From the NCBI GenBank assembly GCA_026686845.1, contig JAIVEN010000002.1:38953001-39017000 (forward strand): 64,000 bases of DNA, written 5' to 3'. This DNA is from Adenanthera pavonina (Eukaryota; Streptophyta; Magnoliopsida; Fabales; Fabaceae). The notes beneath the pieces were generated by a model. The model had not been told where the DNA came from, did no database searches, and was given only the letters and a program-made list of their open reading frames with translations. Below are positions 25,523 to 39,659 of the stretch, piece after piece (the stretch's first letter is position 1; each line of letters starts with the position of its first letter). A program made the translations under genes and the position numbers.

Positions 25523-28500
25523 TGTTAGAATTGTTGGCTTCCCAAGAGGGGGTAAATTGTGAAATTTAAGATTTTTTTGCAGAATCACAAGTTCACAGTG
25601 AAAGCAAAAGCTTGCAAAAAAATAGAGTACAATGAAATTGAACATAAATATAAGATAAGAGAAGGCAAGACTCAGAGATTTATCTTGGTTAGGTCTAATC
25701 CACTTAACCTACGTCTAGTCTTTATGTTACCACTTGAGATTTTTGTTGGATCAAGAGTTTTGATGATTCCAAACCAACACTCAAGAGCTTGGATTGAAGA
25801 TATCAAAGGAGATTAAAGCTGTTTCAAGTGAAGGTCTTCTGTGAATTGGCTATTAGATCTTTTTTAGGATCTTTAGTTTTTGTTTAGATTGGGTAAAAGA
25901 TTTTGATTTGAGAAAAAGACATTTTCAAACCTTGATTTGAAATTAAATCTTTACCTATTTGGAAAATACTCACAAACAGACGAAGTTTGAAAGTATAACT
26001 GAACTGTCAAGTTGGAAATTCGAACTTTGCTTTTGGAAATTCGAATTTCGAGCTAAAACTGATTAAGTCTGGAAAGGTGTCCCTCTGTCAGACGAATTTT
26101 GGTCATTCAAAATTCGAACTTCAATCAAGTCTGAAAGAAGCCTTTTTGTGACAGACGAACTTCACAGTCTCAAAATTCGAATTTCAGACAAAATGCCATT
26201 TATGAAAACCAAAGAAATTCGTCTGAAGCTTTGCTAAAGTTCATCTGAAATTAAGAAGAAACTAAGTTTGAAAAATGCTCTCTGACAGACGAACTTTTAC
26301 TTAGCAAAATTTGAATTTTCATCTGAGTCAAAAAAAAGCTACTTTGTGACATTCGAATTTCACTCTTTCAAAATTTGAATTTCAGACAAAACAAAACTTG
26401 AGAAAATAGAGGAAATTCGTCTGAATGTTTGATAAAGTTCATCTGAGATCAAGAATGATTTAAGTCTCAAAACTGGTCTCTGACAGACGAATTTCACTCT
26501 GTCAAAATTTGAATTTCAAAGAAAGTGAACTACTGTGCCTATTTGGACGTTCAATGGACAGACGAATTTTGGGCATCCAAAATTCGAATTTCGAGGGCAC
26601 TGTAGCAAATTGAAAACACTGTTCACATTTAACAGAAAATCTTAGTTCTTAAAAAGTCGTATGTCACATTGTGAAAATATTTTATGAGTTTCGAAATTCG
26701 AATTTCACTCTATGGACAGACGAACTTCGCATTTTAATGTTGGAGGCTTTAACCTTCGGTTCCCTCGAAATTCGTCTGTTGGCCAACCGAAATTCGAATT
26801 TCAGTATGTCAGAAACATTAAATGCGGTTGGTAAACGGATAGTTTTTCAGAGTAACCGTTGGATAACTTCCCCAACGGATAGATTTAGTCTCTAACGGAT
26901 ATTTGAGATCTAAATCTATAAATATAACATTATTTGAAGTTGTGGGTAACGAATCAATCTTGTATATACCGAATTTCTGCTGAATTTTCATCTCAAAAGC
27001 TTTTACCCTTCCAACTTCATTATTTGTACTTCAACCTTCATATCTACTCTATTCTAGAGAGTTATTCATTTGTAAACAATCTACTCTTTATCTGAAAGAT
27101 AGATTTACTTGTGAGGGGTATTCACAAGGGGATTGGGAAGCACATAGAGAAAGTGCTTAGAGAGTTTGAGAGAGCTCAGAACAGAGCAGACTCGTGTACT
27201 GTGGCCTTAGTAAGAAGCCCGTTGAAATTCTTGCTGGATAGTGGATAAATCTCAAGAGGTGTCTTGGGGACTGGATGTAGGTCAAGTGGATAGACCGAAC
27301 CAGGATAAATCACTGAGTTTTCTTCTCCTTATCTCTACTTATCAACTTGCTCTGTTTTACACGTTGTTTTCATTATACTGTGATATTTTCACTTGCTTTA
27401 CTTTGTGCAGAAAAATTTCAATCTTCCCAATTCACCCCCCTCTTGGGAAGTCAGCCTTGCTAACAATTTTCACTATCAGCAAGAATTGAACAAACTCCTT
27501 TTAATGCCTCAGTACAATACACATGCTCTGTTCTAAAAACCCTAAAATTTCTCACTTAAAACTCTTACAAGTATTTCCCAATACCCTTTGTGATTCTCCT
27601 CACAAAGAATTTTTCTTCTAGACAAAGAAAATATTTTACACAGAAGGAATGCTCTTTAGAATAGAGTAGATATGAAAGTTATGGTACAATAAATGTAGTA
27701 TGTGGGTGAAAAAGCTTTGACACAAATTTAGTAGAGTTATTACAAAGACAAACTTAAATTTATTACCCACAACTTCAAATGAATTTTTATTTATAGATTT
27801 GTGACTTAACTAATCGTTAGACATAAGATCTAGCTGTTAGAGACTTTAACCAATGGTTATTATATAGAAATAGCCATTCACTAGCCGCATTTAATGCGTT
27901 TGACACACCAAAATTTGAATTTTGGGGGTTCAACAAACAAATTTCGTGGAGAAAGAAAGTTAAGGATTTTAATGTTGTACTTCAAAATTTGTCTATTCAA
28001 ATGTCACATTTGAATTTTGAGTTTGTCAAAGATGTCCCATATTAGATCATATGAATTTTCATATTGAAAGTGCATTTGTTGAGTTTGAACAATTGTCTTA
28101 CATTTTCACAATGCACTCAAAATTCGAATTTTAGAAGCTAAAATTCGTCTATCAAAGGTATGTCCAAGATGGCACAAAGTTCTTCTTTGTGAAGTTTGAA
28201 TATTAAATTTCAAAGTTTATCTATCAGAGATACACTCTAATGAGACTCAGAAGTTTTCAACTCGAAATTCGTACTTTGAGGCCAAAAGTTCATTTGTCAA
28301 AGGCAATGATAATGAACTCATTTTGAACTTCACTAACATTCGAATTTTGACTAAGTTTCATGTGAATTTTGCATGCTTTTACTAACAATGTTTAGCTTAA
28401 AATTCAAATTTCAAAACTAAAATTCATCTATCAGAGATAAAACCTCTGGAACTTTGAATTTCACTAAGCAAAGTTCAAATTTTGCTTAAAATATACATGA

Positions 28501-28760
28501 GTCAAATATAAAATTCATCTGTTAGCTAATAATTTTACAAGCTAACATTGGATAACTTTGAAATAACTTGTTTAAACATTGTGGTAACTTAAATAAGTAA
28601 GACTCAAAGCTTTTTACCCAGTATATAAAATGAAAAATCCTAAAAATTATATATTCACTTATTCTTCACTAGATTTTTTTCACTTTATCCTTTCATACTC
28701 CTTTGATATTCTCCTTCCAAGCTTTAGTTGTTTAGAATTATCAAAACTTCTGATTCAACA
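25523..28760 (-). mobile_element. Copia (Sirevirus-like) solo LTR, itself interrupted by another solo LTR
   Basis: It runs from TGTTAGAATTG to ...GATTCAACA on the plus strand; element orientation is minus. The flanks GTTGT (25518-25522) and GTTGC (28761-28765) are a 5-bp duplication with one change. Without the insert it is about 1.5 kb. A TATA-type box and the TTCGAA-derived motif array are present, although many CpG sites are decayed. Confidence 0.85.
25744..27465 (+). mobile_element. Copia solo LTR in plus orientation, with perfect target duplication
   Basis: It runs TGTTGGATCAAG...CTTGCTAACA, 1722 bp. It has identical 5-bp flanks ATTTT at 25739-25743 and 27466-27470, and removing it restores the host LTR sequence CTTGAGATTTTCACTAT. 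It is inserted head-to-head with its host LTR. It contains at least eight TTCGAA and seven CAGACGAA motifs by eye. The frame at 27241-27489 lies in its R/U5 part and is not a gene. Confidence 0.93.
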
Positions 28761-28765
28761 GTTGC

Positions 28766-31038
28766 TACTAAGATTTTCATAAATCTCACCTCCTAATAAC
28801 TCTTATATTTTCACTATTTTTATCCATATAGTTAGTGGTTTTAACAGTTATTTCGGCTAATTTTAGATTTTTAGACAATTTTCATAAATATAGCCGAATT
28901 TTGGATTTGATAGATTTTAGAGCTAATTCTTTTCAAATTTGTTCATTTTATGTTTGTTAGATGCTCCTAAAATTTTTAGGGTTTAGTTCTTCCTATTTTG
29001 TTTGATACATGCATTTTGTTGTGATTTTGTGCCTAATTGAGTCTTATTGGGTTCATAATTAGGTAATTTTAGGGTTAATCCTAGCGAATTTCTTCCAAGG
29101 AGTGTTTATTCTTTCATCTATTTAACCATTTCTACCACCATATATATTAGCTTTTAATTCATATTGAACCCAATTTTTCACTGTTTTACCATTTTTCACT
29201 TCCCAAAATACTCCTGCATAGTAATCTACTTGGATTTTTTACTAATGATTTCGGATTAGGTAACCTCATGATTGTTAGGCATATAATCTAATATAATTAA
29301 TGTTTAAAAGTTGGGTAAAATGATTATATAATTAAAATTAGAATTAAAGTTGATCCACATAAGGGTAAAATCATCATTTGCGTACAAAAATAATTTTTGT
29401 AGGATTTTTAGATAGTTTAATTTTCAATAATTTAGCCCAATTTTTATCCCTATTTGTACTTAATTTTCATGCATCCATTAATCTTAATTAGAGCTTAATT
29501 GATTTATTCCTCTTAATTAAGATTAATGTTGCCTAATTATATTGTTAATTATTTTTACTACATAATGTTTTTGGATTTCATATTTTTGTAAGTTTGGAGA
29601 CTATTGGAGGGCATTTTTGTCATTGCAAAAAGGAGGGCAAATTTGGTTTTTCATGGGTGGTGATGTGGCGTGATGACATGGCACTTACTTGTCCATGTCA
29701 TCATTTCTCTTTCCTCCCATTAGTCCACATAATCGTTAGTTTTTCCACTTAGGATCCACCTCATTAAATCCTTGACATATGCATTTCCTCCTCATCCTCA
29801 TTAATCCACATTACTCTCATTAGTCCTACTCGCTACTTTCTCCCTTTTTTATTGGTCAAAATCACCACAATTGCCATGTCATCCTTCCATATCACCAAAA
29901 CCCTAATGCCTCCTCTTATTTTTTAGCTTCCTCATATATTTTTCTGGAATAGCCGATAGAAACTGGCAGTTGGAAATAGAGAATAACAATAGCCTCCTCT
30001 CCTATTTTCATGCCTTTAACATCTTTATCTTCTCTTGTTTGATTTTCAACTTCTTCACTTGCTCTCTTCAATTTCGTCCCTTTCATCCCATTTCTCTTTA
30101 TGCCCCATCCATTCCTTTCTATTTGGATGTTGGTTTTCACCTTTCTCCATCATAAAAATGAGCTCTCACTCACCTTTCTGTCTCTCCTTTGTTTTCTTTC
30201 ATCTTCCACAATTTTTTCTATCTTCTTCCATTTTCTCTTCAATCCATTACAAGAACACTACTCAAACTTGTCATCATAATGTCAGTACTTGATCAAACTC
30301 TTTATCTCCTTGTACCTCATTCCAAAGAACTCCTCCTTTAGTCTTGTAAACACATCTACATGCACATCCATTTCCACTACCTCACCATGTTAGGGTAAAC
30401 CTATAAGTTCATGCACATTGATCTATGCCTTCCTCTTATATAGAGTGTACAAGTCAAAGGGTTAATTGCTCTCAACAATTGTGAACATAACCCATGATGA
30501 ATCTAGGTGTAGTGAATTTATAACAGCTTTCCAACATACATTTTCTAAACCCTCTTAGTCAAACTATCTTTCCTTCTCACAAATCTTGCTAGCTTACTGA
30601 ATTGTGAGGGAGAACATTGTGTATCCAATGGTACTTGCACATTATTTCCATTCTTATTTAATATGTATTTTAAATATATAATTGGAGATTATAAGTATAA
30701 ATATCATACCACATTCGATGTTGGTCGTGACGATCTTGCACCACCCTCTTCCTTCACCTGAGATGTCACTACATTATAGTGTTCCTTATCGTCATTTGAT
30801 AACTTGTTTCATGCATCCATTGTTGCAGTATTACACTTTCCAATAGTCTTGTAACCTAACTGCCCTTTTCCTAAGTGCAATATTCTTTCTTAAATATATT
30901 TAAATCGGACACATATGATCTTTTCTCTCCACCTCCTTTCCCCTTCATTGCATTCCTGCCACAATTTCAAGTGAATGAGCTTTTTACCAATTCTACCATA
31001 ATGCACCAAACTCTAATCAACTATAACTTTAAAACACA
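28766..31038. other. Degenerate repeat-like DNA, no gene seen
   Basis: The sequence is AT-rich with pyrimidine-rich stretches near 29800-30300. Frames at 29916-30292 overlap each other on both strands and show only low-complexity F/S/L or K/E composition. They look like an LTR leader or other non-coding repeat, but no ends were found. Confidence 0.45.
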
Positions 31039-31043
31039 TCATT

Positions 31044-33530
31044 TGTTACATCTTATAATTTAACATATTTTCCATAAAAATTTCCTACTTTAAGAACATA
31101 AAAAGCTCTTTGGAAGTTTGAACCATATAAAACTTTAAAACGGCTCAAAATTGTTTTCGTAGGATTTACAACTTATTGTGCAGTAAAATTTAAAAAATCA
31201 TAACTAAATATATAAAAATCATTTCATAGTGGTTCAAATCTTTAAAAATTGTGAACATCTTAAAATTCATGGAAAAAATATGAAACTGGAAAATCATTGC
31301 TCAGATCATACATTTTATTCTATAAACTTTACTATTTATTTTCTAGTTCTAGTTTCTATGCAAAATCTAAGCCTTAATTTTCAAAATTCATATTCACAAA
31401 ATACAAAGTTATTTTATGTATACTTAGTATCATTGGAAACATTTATGTGTTTACTTTCTAGCACTATTTATTTTATAAATTTACTCTACTCATACAGGAT
31501 AAAGCATCATTATAAATCATCTATAGTCAGAATTTTCTTTCACTAGAATAGTTTTAGGAAATCATGCATAACTTTTATTGTATAAATCCAAATACATCCA
31601 AATTAGTGCCATATTGTTCTTAATATATAGCTTTATCCATCCATATAGACCACTGAATTCTTAGAGCCATATTCAAATTCATACAGTCATTCAAAATAGA
31701 TAGCATTTACAGAAAAAAAAACAGTCTCTAGCAAGGTTTTATCATTATTATTTTTCATGCTTCACATGCTTTCCCTTACCATGACTTGGCCTTTTATTTG
31801 GAGAACTATGAGTTTGAGATTTGGGAATCTTATATCCAACTTGTACATGCCAGCATGTTATTGCAATACATGAAAAAATTAAAAATATAATATACTTTCA
31901 TGAAACATTAAAAATATCCATATTGTCTAACAAAATTTTGACAGTATAATGGCTTAAAAACATGACATCCTGGGCTTAGCTCTCATCATAAAAATAGCCA
32001 CCTAATCATGAAAAACAATCATAACAACAACATGGCATCATTTACATATCATAATAACACATAGAACATCATTACGCAATAAGATCAAGTAAGAGGAAGA
32101 GACCACCTTCGAATTTTAACCCTTTATCTTTCAACCTTGCTTTTCACTTGGCTTAGGATCATTTCCTTAGTTTGCTTAGAACCTACTAGCATAAAAAACT
32201 TTGCTAGTTAACTTATTATCTCAATGAAGGCTTAGTATGCATTATTGAGCACAAACTTTTGACATTATGCAAACCAAGTTCTATCATGGATCCTTTAGCC
32301 TTTCCTAGCTATTTTGCATACTAGGAATACAATGGAAGCATTGTTTTCATGAAAAATTCCTCTCTCTATCATTTCTCACTTAGCTCGAGACATAACCCCA
32401 TGAAACCCTAATGGAAAAACTCCAACTTTAGCCATTCTCTCATGTATTCTAGTCTTTATGCATTACTTGAAACTCATCCCAAACATTAGCTCAATGAAAC
32501 ACAAACTCTAACCTTTCTTTCTTGCTTGGGTTGTGGCATAGGGAACGATGACAAAGGAAGAAAATTATTTCAAACCCTAGCATAAAATATGCTATTAAAG
32601 AGGGAAAGAAACACTAGAGAAATTTGGAAAGAGGAAATTTACCTTTGGAGACCTTGGACTTGTCTTCCTTTCCTTCTTCTTCCTCTCTTTCTCCCTTCCT
32701 CTCTTCAGCTCCCTCCCTTCTCTCCCTTTAACTTAATTCCGAGAAAGCCTTCCCCACACTTGGTGTTATCAATTGAGCAAAGAAAATGGGAGGGGTCTTA
32801 GGGTATTTATAGGAGACATGAGTGGTTCTTGGCCTTCAGATTCAATTTTGATTTGATGGCTCAAAATTATTCTCCAATTGTTTATGCCACTTTTACCCTT
32901 TTGCCCCAAGATATTTTAGCTCATGAGAGAAAGGTATGGAGGGCATTTTTGTCCAATAATTCATTCCAAATTTTTGGTTTCCAAGAGCAAGAGAGAGAGA
33001 GTGTGTAGTGTGTACATTTCAACTTTTGCAGATCAATTTGACTATGGTTTGTGTACCTTTTGATTTGGATTTTCTATCATACCTTGTATTCTTTCTATTT
33101 GCTTTATTTGTGGGTCTACTACCTTTTTTTTTTATCTTTTCATGTGAGGTCCACTCATCTTGCTTTTTGTTATTCATCTTCCCTGACATTTACTATTCAC
33201 ATCAGACTCGCCTTTTTTAATACTTGCACTTTTTCCCGTTCAGGTCCACATAACCAGTATCACTTGTACTTTTAACTTGCATTGGAGTATGATAATATTA
33301 TTTTCTCTCTCTTTTGTTGTAAAATGACCATTTTACCCTTACTTTTGGCAAAATGACCATTTTGCCCATTTAAGCCCATTTTTTATATTTTTATGTTATT
33401 TTAGGCCTTAAACCTATTTAATCATATTTCTAGGCTTCCTCAAGTATCATAAATTAATCTAAAACAATTTCATTTAATTTCTTATCATCATTTGGTTATG
33501 AAATACAAATACAAAAATGGGCATGTTACA
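31044..33530 (-). mobile_element. Ty3/gypsy-type solo LTR R1, perfect target duplication
   Basis: It is 2487 bp, bounded by TGTTACATCTTATAA and ...GGGCATGTTACA on the plus strand. It has identical TCATT flanks at 31039-31043 and 33531-33535. Read on the minus strand it begins TGTAACATGCCC. A TATA box (TATAAATA) on that strand is at 32821-32814, followed by a purine-rich leader. Copy R2 at 37235-56172 is homologous across its length. Frames at 31229-31546 and 32589-33275 lie inside and have no recognisable domain. Confidence 0.85.
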
Positions 33531-33535
33531 TCATT

Positions 33536-34510
33536 GCTATTATAGTTTAGATAGTTCATATAACTCATCACTTAATGCTTTTGAATACCTCATTAGGATC
33601 ATGGTAGTAATTTGAATGAAAAAATGCACAAGAGTATATATATGCAAAACCTATCAACATATTTGAAGAACTATCCACATTATGATTTGAAGATCTATAA
33701 TTTGAATGAAGATACACACAAGGTCACATATACAAAGACCTATCAACATATTTGAAGAACTGTGAACAAAACAAATAATATGAAGGCCTATAAACACCCT
33801 AAATACCATAATTTGAAGAATTATCCATATTACATAGATAACAGAGGGAGGAAATTAGGGAGAAAATCTTGGAAATTTTAACATTGCACAGATAACACAT
33901 ATGGAAAGGGAGGAAGTATGGATCAAAACTCTATTGCTCACCACTTTCCAAACACTCACATGGATGAAGGCCTATCACATTCACCTTTCTTGCTCACTAT
34001 TTCTTTGCCATCGCCATCTCCTCCTTCAATAGGGACTATGTTCATTTTTTGCCAAATGTCTTCCCCTTGAAACCTTACACGTTTCTCTTCCCTATAGCCT
34101 CATATCTCTTGTTTATCGGTGGTGTCACCTCTTCTACTTTCGATTTCACAACGTCACCATGTCTATCATCCTCTTCTCCTAGATGCTTTCCTTAAACTAG
34201 ACATTATAGCTTGTCACTATTGTCCTCTGCATTTATTTTTTTTTCAAATGTCATGGGCAATTTTGTCAATTAACATCACTTTTTTATCCCCTTATTCTAG
34301 CTATAGTGTGTAGGTCCCTGTTCCCAAATATTTCTATTTCTTGATATTATTTCCTAATTATTCCTTCTAGATGCCATTTTCATGAAGAAATAATAAGCAA
34401 GAGAGAGAAAGGGAAGCTAAAGAAAGAGAGAGACATATTCAGCATGTGGAAGAAAAAATAGTGATTTATATTATGATATCATTTAGTTTATAAAACATAT
34501 TTTTAACATA
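33536..34510. other. No gene; short 89-bp-period direct repeat
   Basis: The block ACCTATCAACATATTTGAAG (33649-33668) recurs at 33738-33757, with related ATTTGAAGA text around both. Otherwise the DNA is AT-rich with a pyrimidine-rich tail. No protein was recognised. Confidence 0.6.
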
Positions 34511-34515
34511 ATAAA

Positions 34516-36173
34516 TGTTAGATATGCTGGCTTCCCAAGAGGGAGGGTGAATTGAGAAGATTAAAATTTTCTACAAAAATTAAGAGAGTGATGAAAGTAA
34601 AAGTGACAGTAAAAACAGAGTATAAAGGAATAACAAGATATAAGCAGTATAAGAGAAGAGAAGATATATATATTTATCCTGGTTTGGTCTCTTTATCTTG
34701 ACCTACGTCCAGTCCCCAAGCCACCACTTGAGATTTTCCACTATCTTGCAAGAATTCAGTGGGCTTCTTGCAATTGCCTCAGTACAACTTGATGCCCTGT
34801 TCTTAGAGTTTACAATTTCACTCTTTACACTCTTGCTAAGTGCTTCCTAAATCCCTTGTGATATCCCCTCACAAAAAAATCTTTCTTTCAGATGAAGATA
34901 AGATTAATTACAGTAAATGAACTCTCTAATTTAGAATGTATATGAAAGTTGAAGTACAGAAAATGAAGTATATGAGAGTATAAGACTTTGACTTAAGAAT
35001 TTAGCAGAGTTTCTATATATACAATGTAAAATCGTTACCCACATCTTCAAATGAAGTTCTATTTATAGATTTATGTCTTAACTATTCATTAGAGACAAAA
35101 TCTAGCCGTTAGAGACATTACCCAATGGTTACTCTGAAAAACTATCCGTTCACCAACTACATTTAATGCGTTGGACACTCAAAGTTTGAATTTTGGTGTG
35201 TCAACAGATGAATTTCACAGAGACCTAAAGTTAAAGACTTTAACATTGAACTTCAAAGTTCGTTTATTCTAAAGAAAAATTCAAATTTTCATCTTTAACA
35301 AATGTTTCTTTGTTGGAACATACGAATTTTCAAGTTTAAAGTTCTTTTGGTAAGTATGAACAGTTATTCCATATTACTATAGTACCTTCAAAGTTCAAAT
35401 TTTGGTGCCCAAAATTCGTCTGTCAGTGGGCAACTTAATAAGGCATGATAGTTTATCTTTTCAAAATTTGAATTTTTAAAAGCCAAAGTTCATCTATCAG
35501 AGAGAGCTCTTATCAGACTTAATTCAAAGTTTGAATTTATAAATACTAAAATTTGTATGTCAATAGATTATCATAACAGACTTGCAAGCTTTGTTTCAAA
35601 AATTCAAATTTCCAAAATCAAAGTTAATCTATCAGAGAGCTCACTTATAACTCTTTTTAAACTTTACTTTTAGATGAATTTTGACATATCCTCAGGTGAA
35701 TTTTTCAGTTTTCATGATTTGTGTTTTACTAGAAATTTGAATTTTCAAAACCCAAAGTTCGTCTGTCAGAGAAAGCTCTTATCAGACTTTATTCAAAGTT
35801 CAAATTTTTGTAATCAAAGTTCATCTGTGAGAGGAATCTCTTTTCTGATTAACTTATTTTCAATCCCAAATTCAAATTTCAAAAGCCAAAGTTCAAATTT
35901 TCAAAGTAGTAAATCAATTTTAACATATCAAAGTTCATCTGTTAGTGGATATTTTTCAAATATTCCATGAATTATCATAGAATCAAATTTTTAAAACATT
36001 CTTTTGCAAGTTCAAAGTCTTTTACTCAATTTAAACACAGTGTCAAATTCTATATCTAATCTTGTGCTGATTTTTCTTGGATTTATCCACCCGAGATCTT
36101 TTGTACACCTTTGATATCTTCCTTCCAAGCTCTAGATGGTTGGTTTGGAATCATCAAAACACTTGATTCAACA
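34516..36173 (-). mobile_element. Copia (Sirevirus-like) solo LTR, perfect target duplication
   Basis: It runs from TGTTAGATATGCTGG to ...CTTGATTCAACA, 1658 bp. It has identical ATAAA flanks at 34511-34515 and 36174-36178. Element orientation is minus. It carries the motif array in a more decayed state (many TTTGAA in place of TTCGAA). The frame at 35674-35970 lies in the array and is not a gene. Confidence 0.92.
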
Positions 36174-36178
36174 ATAAA

Positions 36179-37045
36179 TATATTTTTTATTAGACCCAAT
36201 TGAGTAACCGTGCTAATGTTTACTAGTTTTGACTATTATTATTAGGGAATAATTATTTTTATTACTTAATTATTATATTTTAATTCTTTTTTAACTTTGA
36301 CTATTCAAATACAATAAACTTATAAATATACTAGAATTAAATTTATCTTTTTTGCTATACATTTTATCATAAGCATTAATTTTCTTTTCTATCCTAAATA
36401 ATCGATCTCCTCGAGCATGAAGAGAGTTTTTTTGTTGAGCTAGTGTACCCCAGATCGGCTTCATACCATTGGAAACATTTCTCATTAGTCATTAACTTGT
36501 CATGAAGTAAAGGCTAGTGTTAGATATTTGCATTGGTTGGAAGATTTTGGAATCTAGCTTGGGTATATTGTGCCTTTGGTAAATAAAGACTTGTAGATAA
36601 AGCCAATGATGTGATTTCATGGAGATGATTGGAATTTGGAGGTGTTAGGGAGAAAATTAGGGAAAACAACAATAAGGAATGGATTTTAATGATGGGAACG
36701 AAGTGAGGTATGTGCATAATTGATAATTTAATCATTACTAATAATTTTCTAGAATATATATATCTAAAGTGACTTTTAATTGTCATGAACTAAGTCAAAG
36801 TTCCCTCCCTTTTGATCACTTTTCTCATTTTTGTCTATACTTCCAATTTAAAGTTCAAATCCTTGTGATTGCTTTGATTGCATGTATCATAATTGCTCAT
36901 GATTGAGGAATTGTCCTTAAAGAGAAAAGCAGAAGGAATCCAAATAGAAGAATCATCTTTAAAGCAGGAGAGTCCTTTATATAAAGTAGTAAATGTAATA
37001 GAAATGAAGATGAAATGTAAGTAGGAGACTCCTTTATATAAGACT
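36179..37045. other. No gene or repeat recognised
   Basis: AT-rich spacer between two copia LTRs. Two short minus-strand frames (36291-36485, 36520-36786) have no recognisable similarity. Confidence 0.5.
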
Positions 37046-39659
37046 CATTAGATTGGTTAGTTACCAAAGAGAGGGGTGAATTAGATGTTGCAAAACTTTT
37101 ACCTCAATAAAGAACAACTTAATGTATCAATGCAAAGCACAAAAACAAGGATAAACAAAGGATAGAATAAGTAGAAGAAGGAAGAGCAATGTACAAGAGA
37201 TTTATCCTGGTTTAACCCAACCACTTGGCTTACATATAACATCTTACTTTATTAATACCTTTCCCATGTATTTAGTACCATCTGGAAGTATTTAGGAGGC
37301 CTTTAGAAAATTGAACCTTTCTAAGGTTTAAATTTGGTCTCGCAGGTACTGTTCACCCATTTACAAACTGAAATTTGAAACTTCATAACTAAATTTATAA
37401 AAATTGTATAAAGGTGATTTAAGTCTCTAAAAAGAGCTTAAACATTGCTCTTCATGGAAAAAAAATAAGTAACTGGACTTCTAACATGTCAATTAGTACA
37501 GCTTATTTATTAGAGTTCATTGTTCATCTTACTTTCCAAAATCTATCTAGATTCTGTACCTTAATTTTGGAAATTCATTTCTCTTTCTATAATTATCCAT
37601 TTTTCATGATCTTGGTCTTGTTGAAAAGCTTAACATTTCTACTTTCTTGACATAATAGCTGCATGGTCATTTATTTCCATTATGTATAGATTTACTTGCT
37701 CTAATATTTAGTATACTAAATTGGACTATTTTGAAACTTGCATGGAAAATTAGTTCTTCCATTAAACTAACTCAATTTGTTAATAACCAAGCTCTAAACA
37801 TCAAATAAGGTTCAAAGGTACAAGGAAAACCAATCATACAAATTTTAAGTCATGTGCATGATTTTATACAAAAACATCATGATAGACATCAAAATAAACC
37901 ATGTCCTTTCATGTTTACATATAATCTTCATCTTCTTCAATCCTCCTTAGCCTTATTTCTCTTCTAGGAGTAACTTGTCCCTAGCATTTGGGTAGCTTGA
38001 GGGGTGAGATTTAGGAATCTTAGAAGCAACAATTGTAACATGCAATCATATTATCACAAACAACTTGAAAATATCATAAAACATCACTTATTTACGAATC
38101 ATAATAAAGTACTATATTGGTAAACAAAATTTTGGTAGAGTTTTTCCTTAGAAAATGGATGTCTCGAAAAAAGCCCTCAACATAATTTCAGCCAAAACTA
38201 ATCAAGAGAAACAATAGCAACAACATGGTACTAGTTCCACTTCATGAAAAGCTTTAAAGACAATATAAAAGCAAGTACAAGAATGACTACCTTAAAGCTT
38301 TAACATTTAACTTTCAACTTCATTCTTCTTTACCAATCACTTCCTTGAACCTTTTAGAACCTAGAATCACAATAGAAAACTTACTAAATGTGCTATTAAC
38401 AGAAGCTAGCTTCTTAATGCATTATTAACTCTAAAATTTCACCTCTTTGGATTCTAAGCCTAATCCTTGAAACTATACCTTATCTTTACTAATTCTTGCA
38501 TGAGAAACTCATTTATTTCATCAATTTCATGAAAATCTAACTCCTATGTCCTTTACTTATTAAGGTCATGACCTCCTTTTCAAAATGCCATAGAAGAAAT
38601 TCCAATGAACACCAATTATCTCATGCAATTTAGGCTTTAATCCTAACTTTATATCCTTTCATATCATTGTTCCTATGATTCATTCAGTCTTAATCCTTCA
38701 AGAACTCTTGGCCAAAACCCATTATGGTCATGGGGAAAGGAAGAAAACTTCATTACATCTAATTAAACTTAGGTGATTAAATTTAAACACTAAAGAATAA
38801 GCACACCTTAATCTTTGCTTGCCTTGCCTCCATGCTTCTTCTTCACTTTCCTTTCCTCTTCCTTCTTCTCTCCTTCTCTTTCTTTCTTTTAGCCTATCTT
38901 TCTACCTTTCTCTCTCTAAACATTCAGTCAAGTAAGTGAAAATGAGAGGGGAGAGGTGCTATTTATATAGATTGTATCTTAATCCTCACCATTGTTAGGT
39001 TTGTTAGCTTCCCAAGGGGGGTGAATTAGGAAGTTTGAAATTTTCTGTAAAATTATAAAAGAGTAGTGAAAGTAAAAGTTGCAGAAAAATAGAGTGTAGA
39101 ATATAATAAGGTAGTAAGCAATGTAGAGGAAAGAAAGACACAAAGATTTATCTTGGTTCGGTCTTTTTCTCTTGACCTACGTCCAATCCTCAAGTTACCA
39201 CTTGAGATTTTCCATTATCCTGTAAGAATTCAGTGGGCTCCTTGCAATGCCGCGGTACAATCTTATGCTCTATTCTAAGAACTTATAGATTCTCACTCTG
39301 TACTCTAGCAAAGTGCTTCCCAAATCCCTTGTGAAATCCCCTCACAAGAAAATCTTTCTTCCAAATGAAAATAAGATACAAGAGAAACTCTCTAATATAG
39401 AGTATGTTTGTTAGTTGAAGTGCAATAAATGAAATGTGAAAGAGCAGAAGGCTTTGTCTAATGATTTTGATAGAGTTTCAGTATATACAACGTAAAATTG
39501 TTTTCCACAACTTCAAATTAAGTTCTATTTATAAATTTATGTCTTAATTATGCTTTAGAGACAAGATCTAGCCGTTAGAGACGTTACCCAATGGTTACTC
39601 TGTAAAACTAGCCATTCACCAATTGCATTTAATGCGTCTGACATTCGAAGTTTTAATAT

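Noticed and set aside
25744..27465. Short repeats in the LTR as a CRISPR-like array or satellite
   Set aside because: The words are irregularly spaced and mixed in orientation, the spacers are also repetitive, and the context is a plant LTR with TG...CA ends and a target duplication.
29916..30292. Overlapping frames on both strands near 30.1 kb
   Set aside because: They mirror each other through a pyrimidine-rich tract; no domain or splice structure supports a gene.
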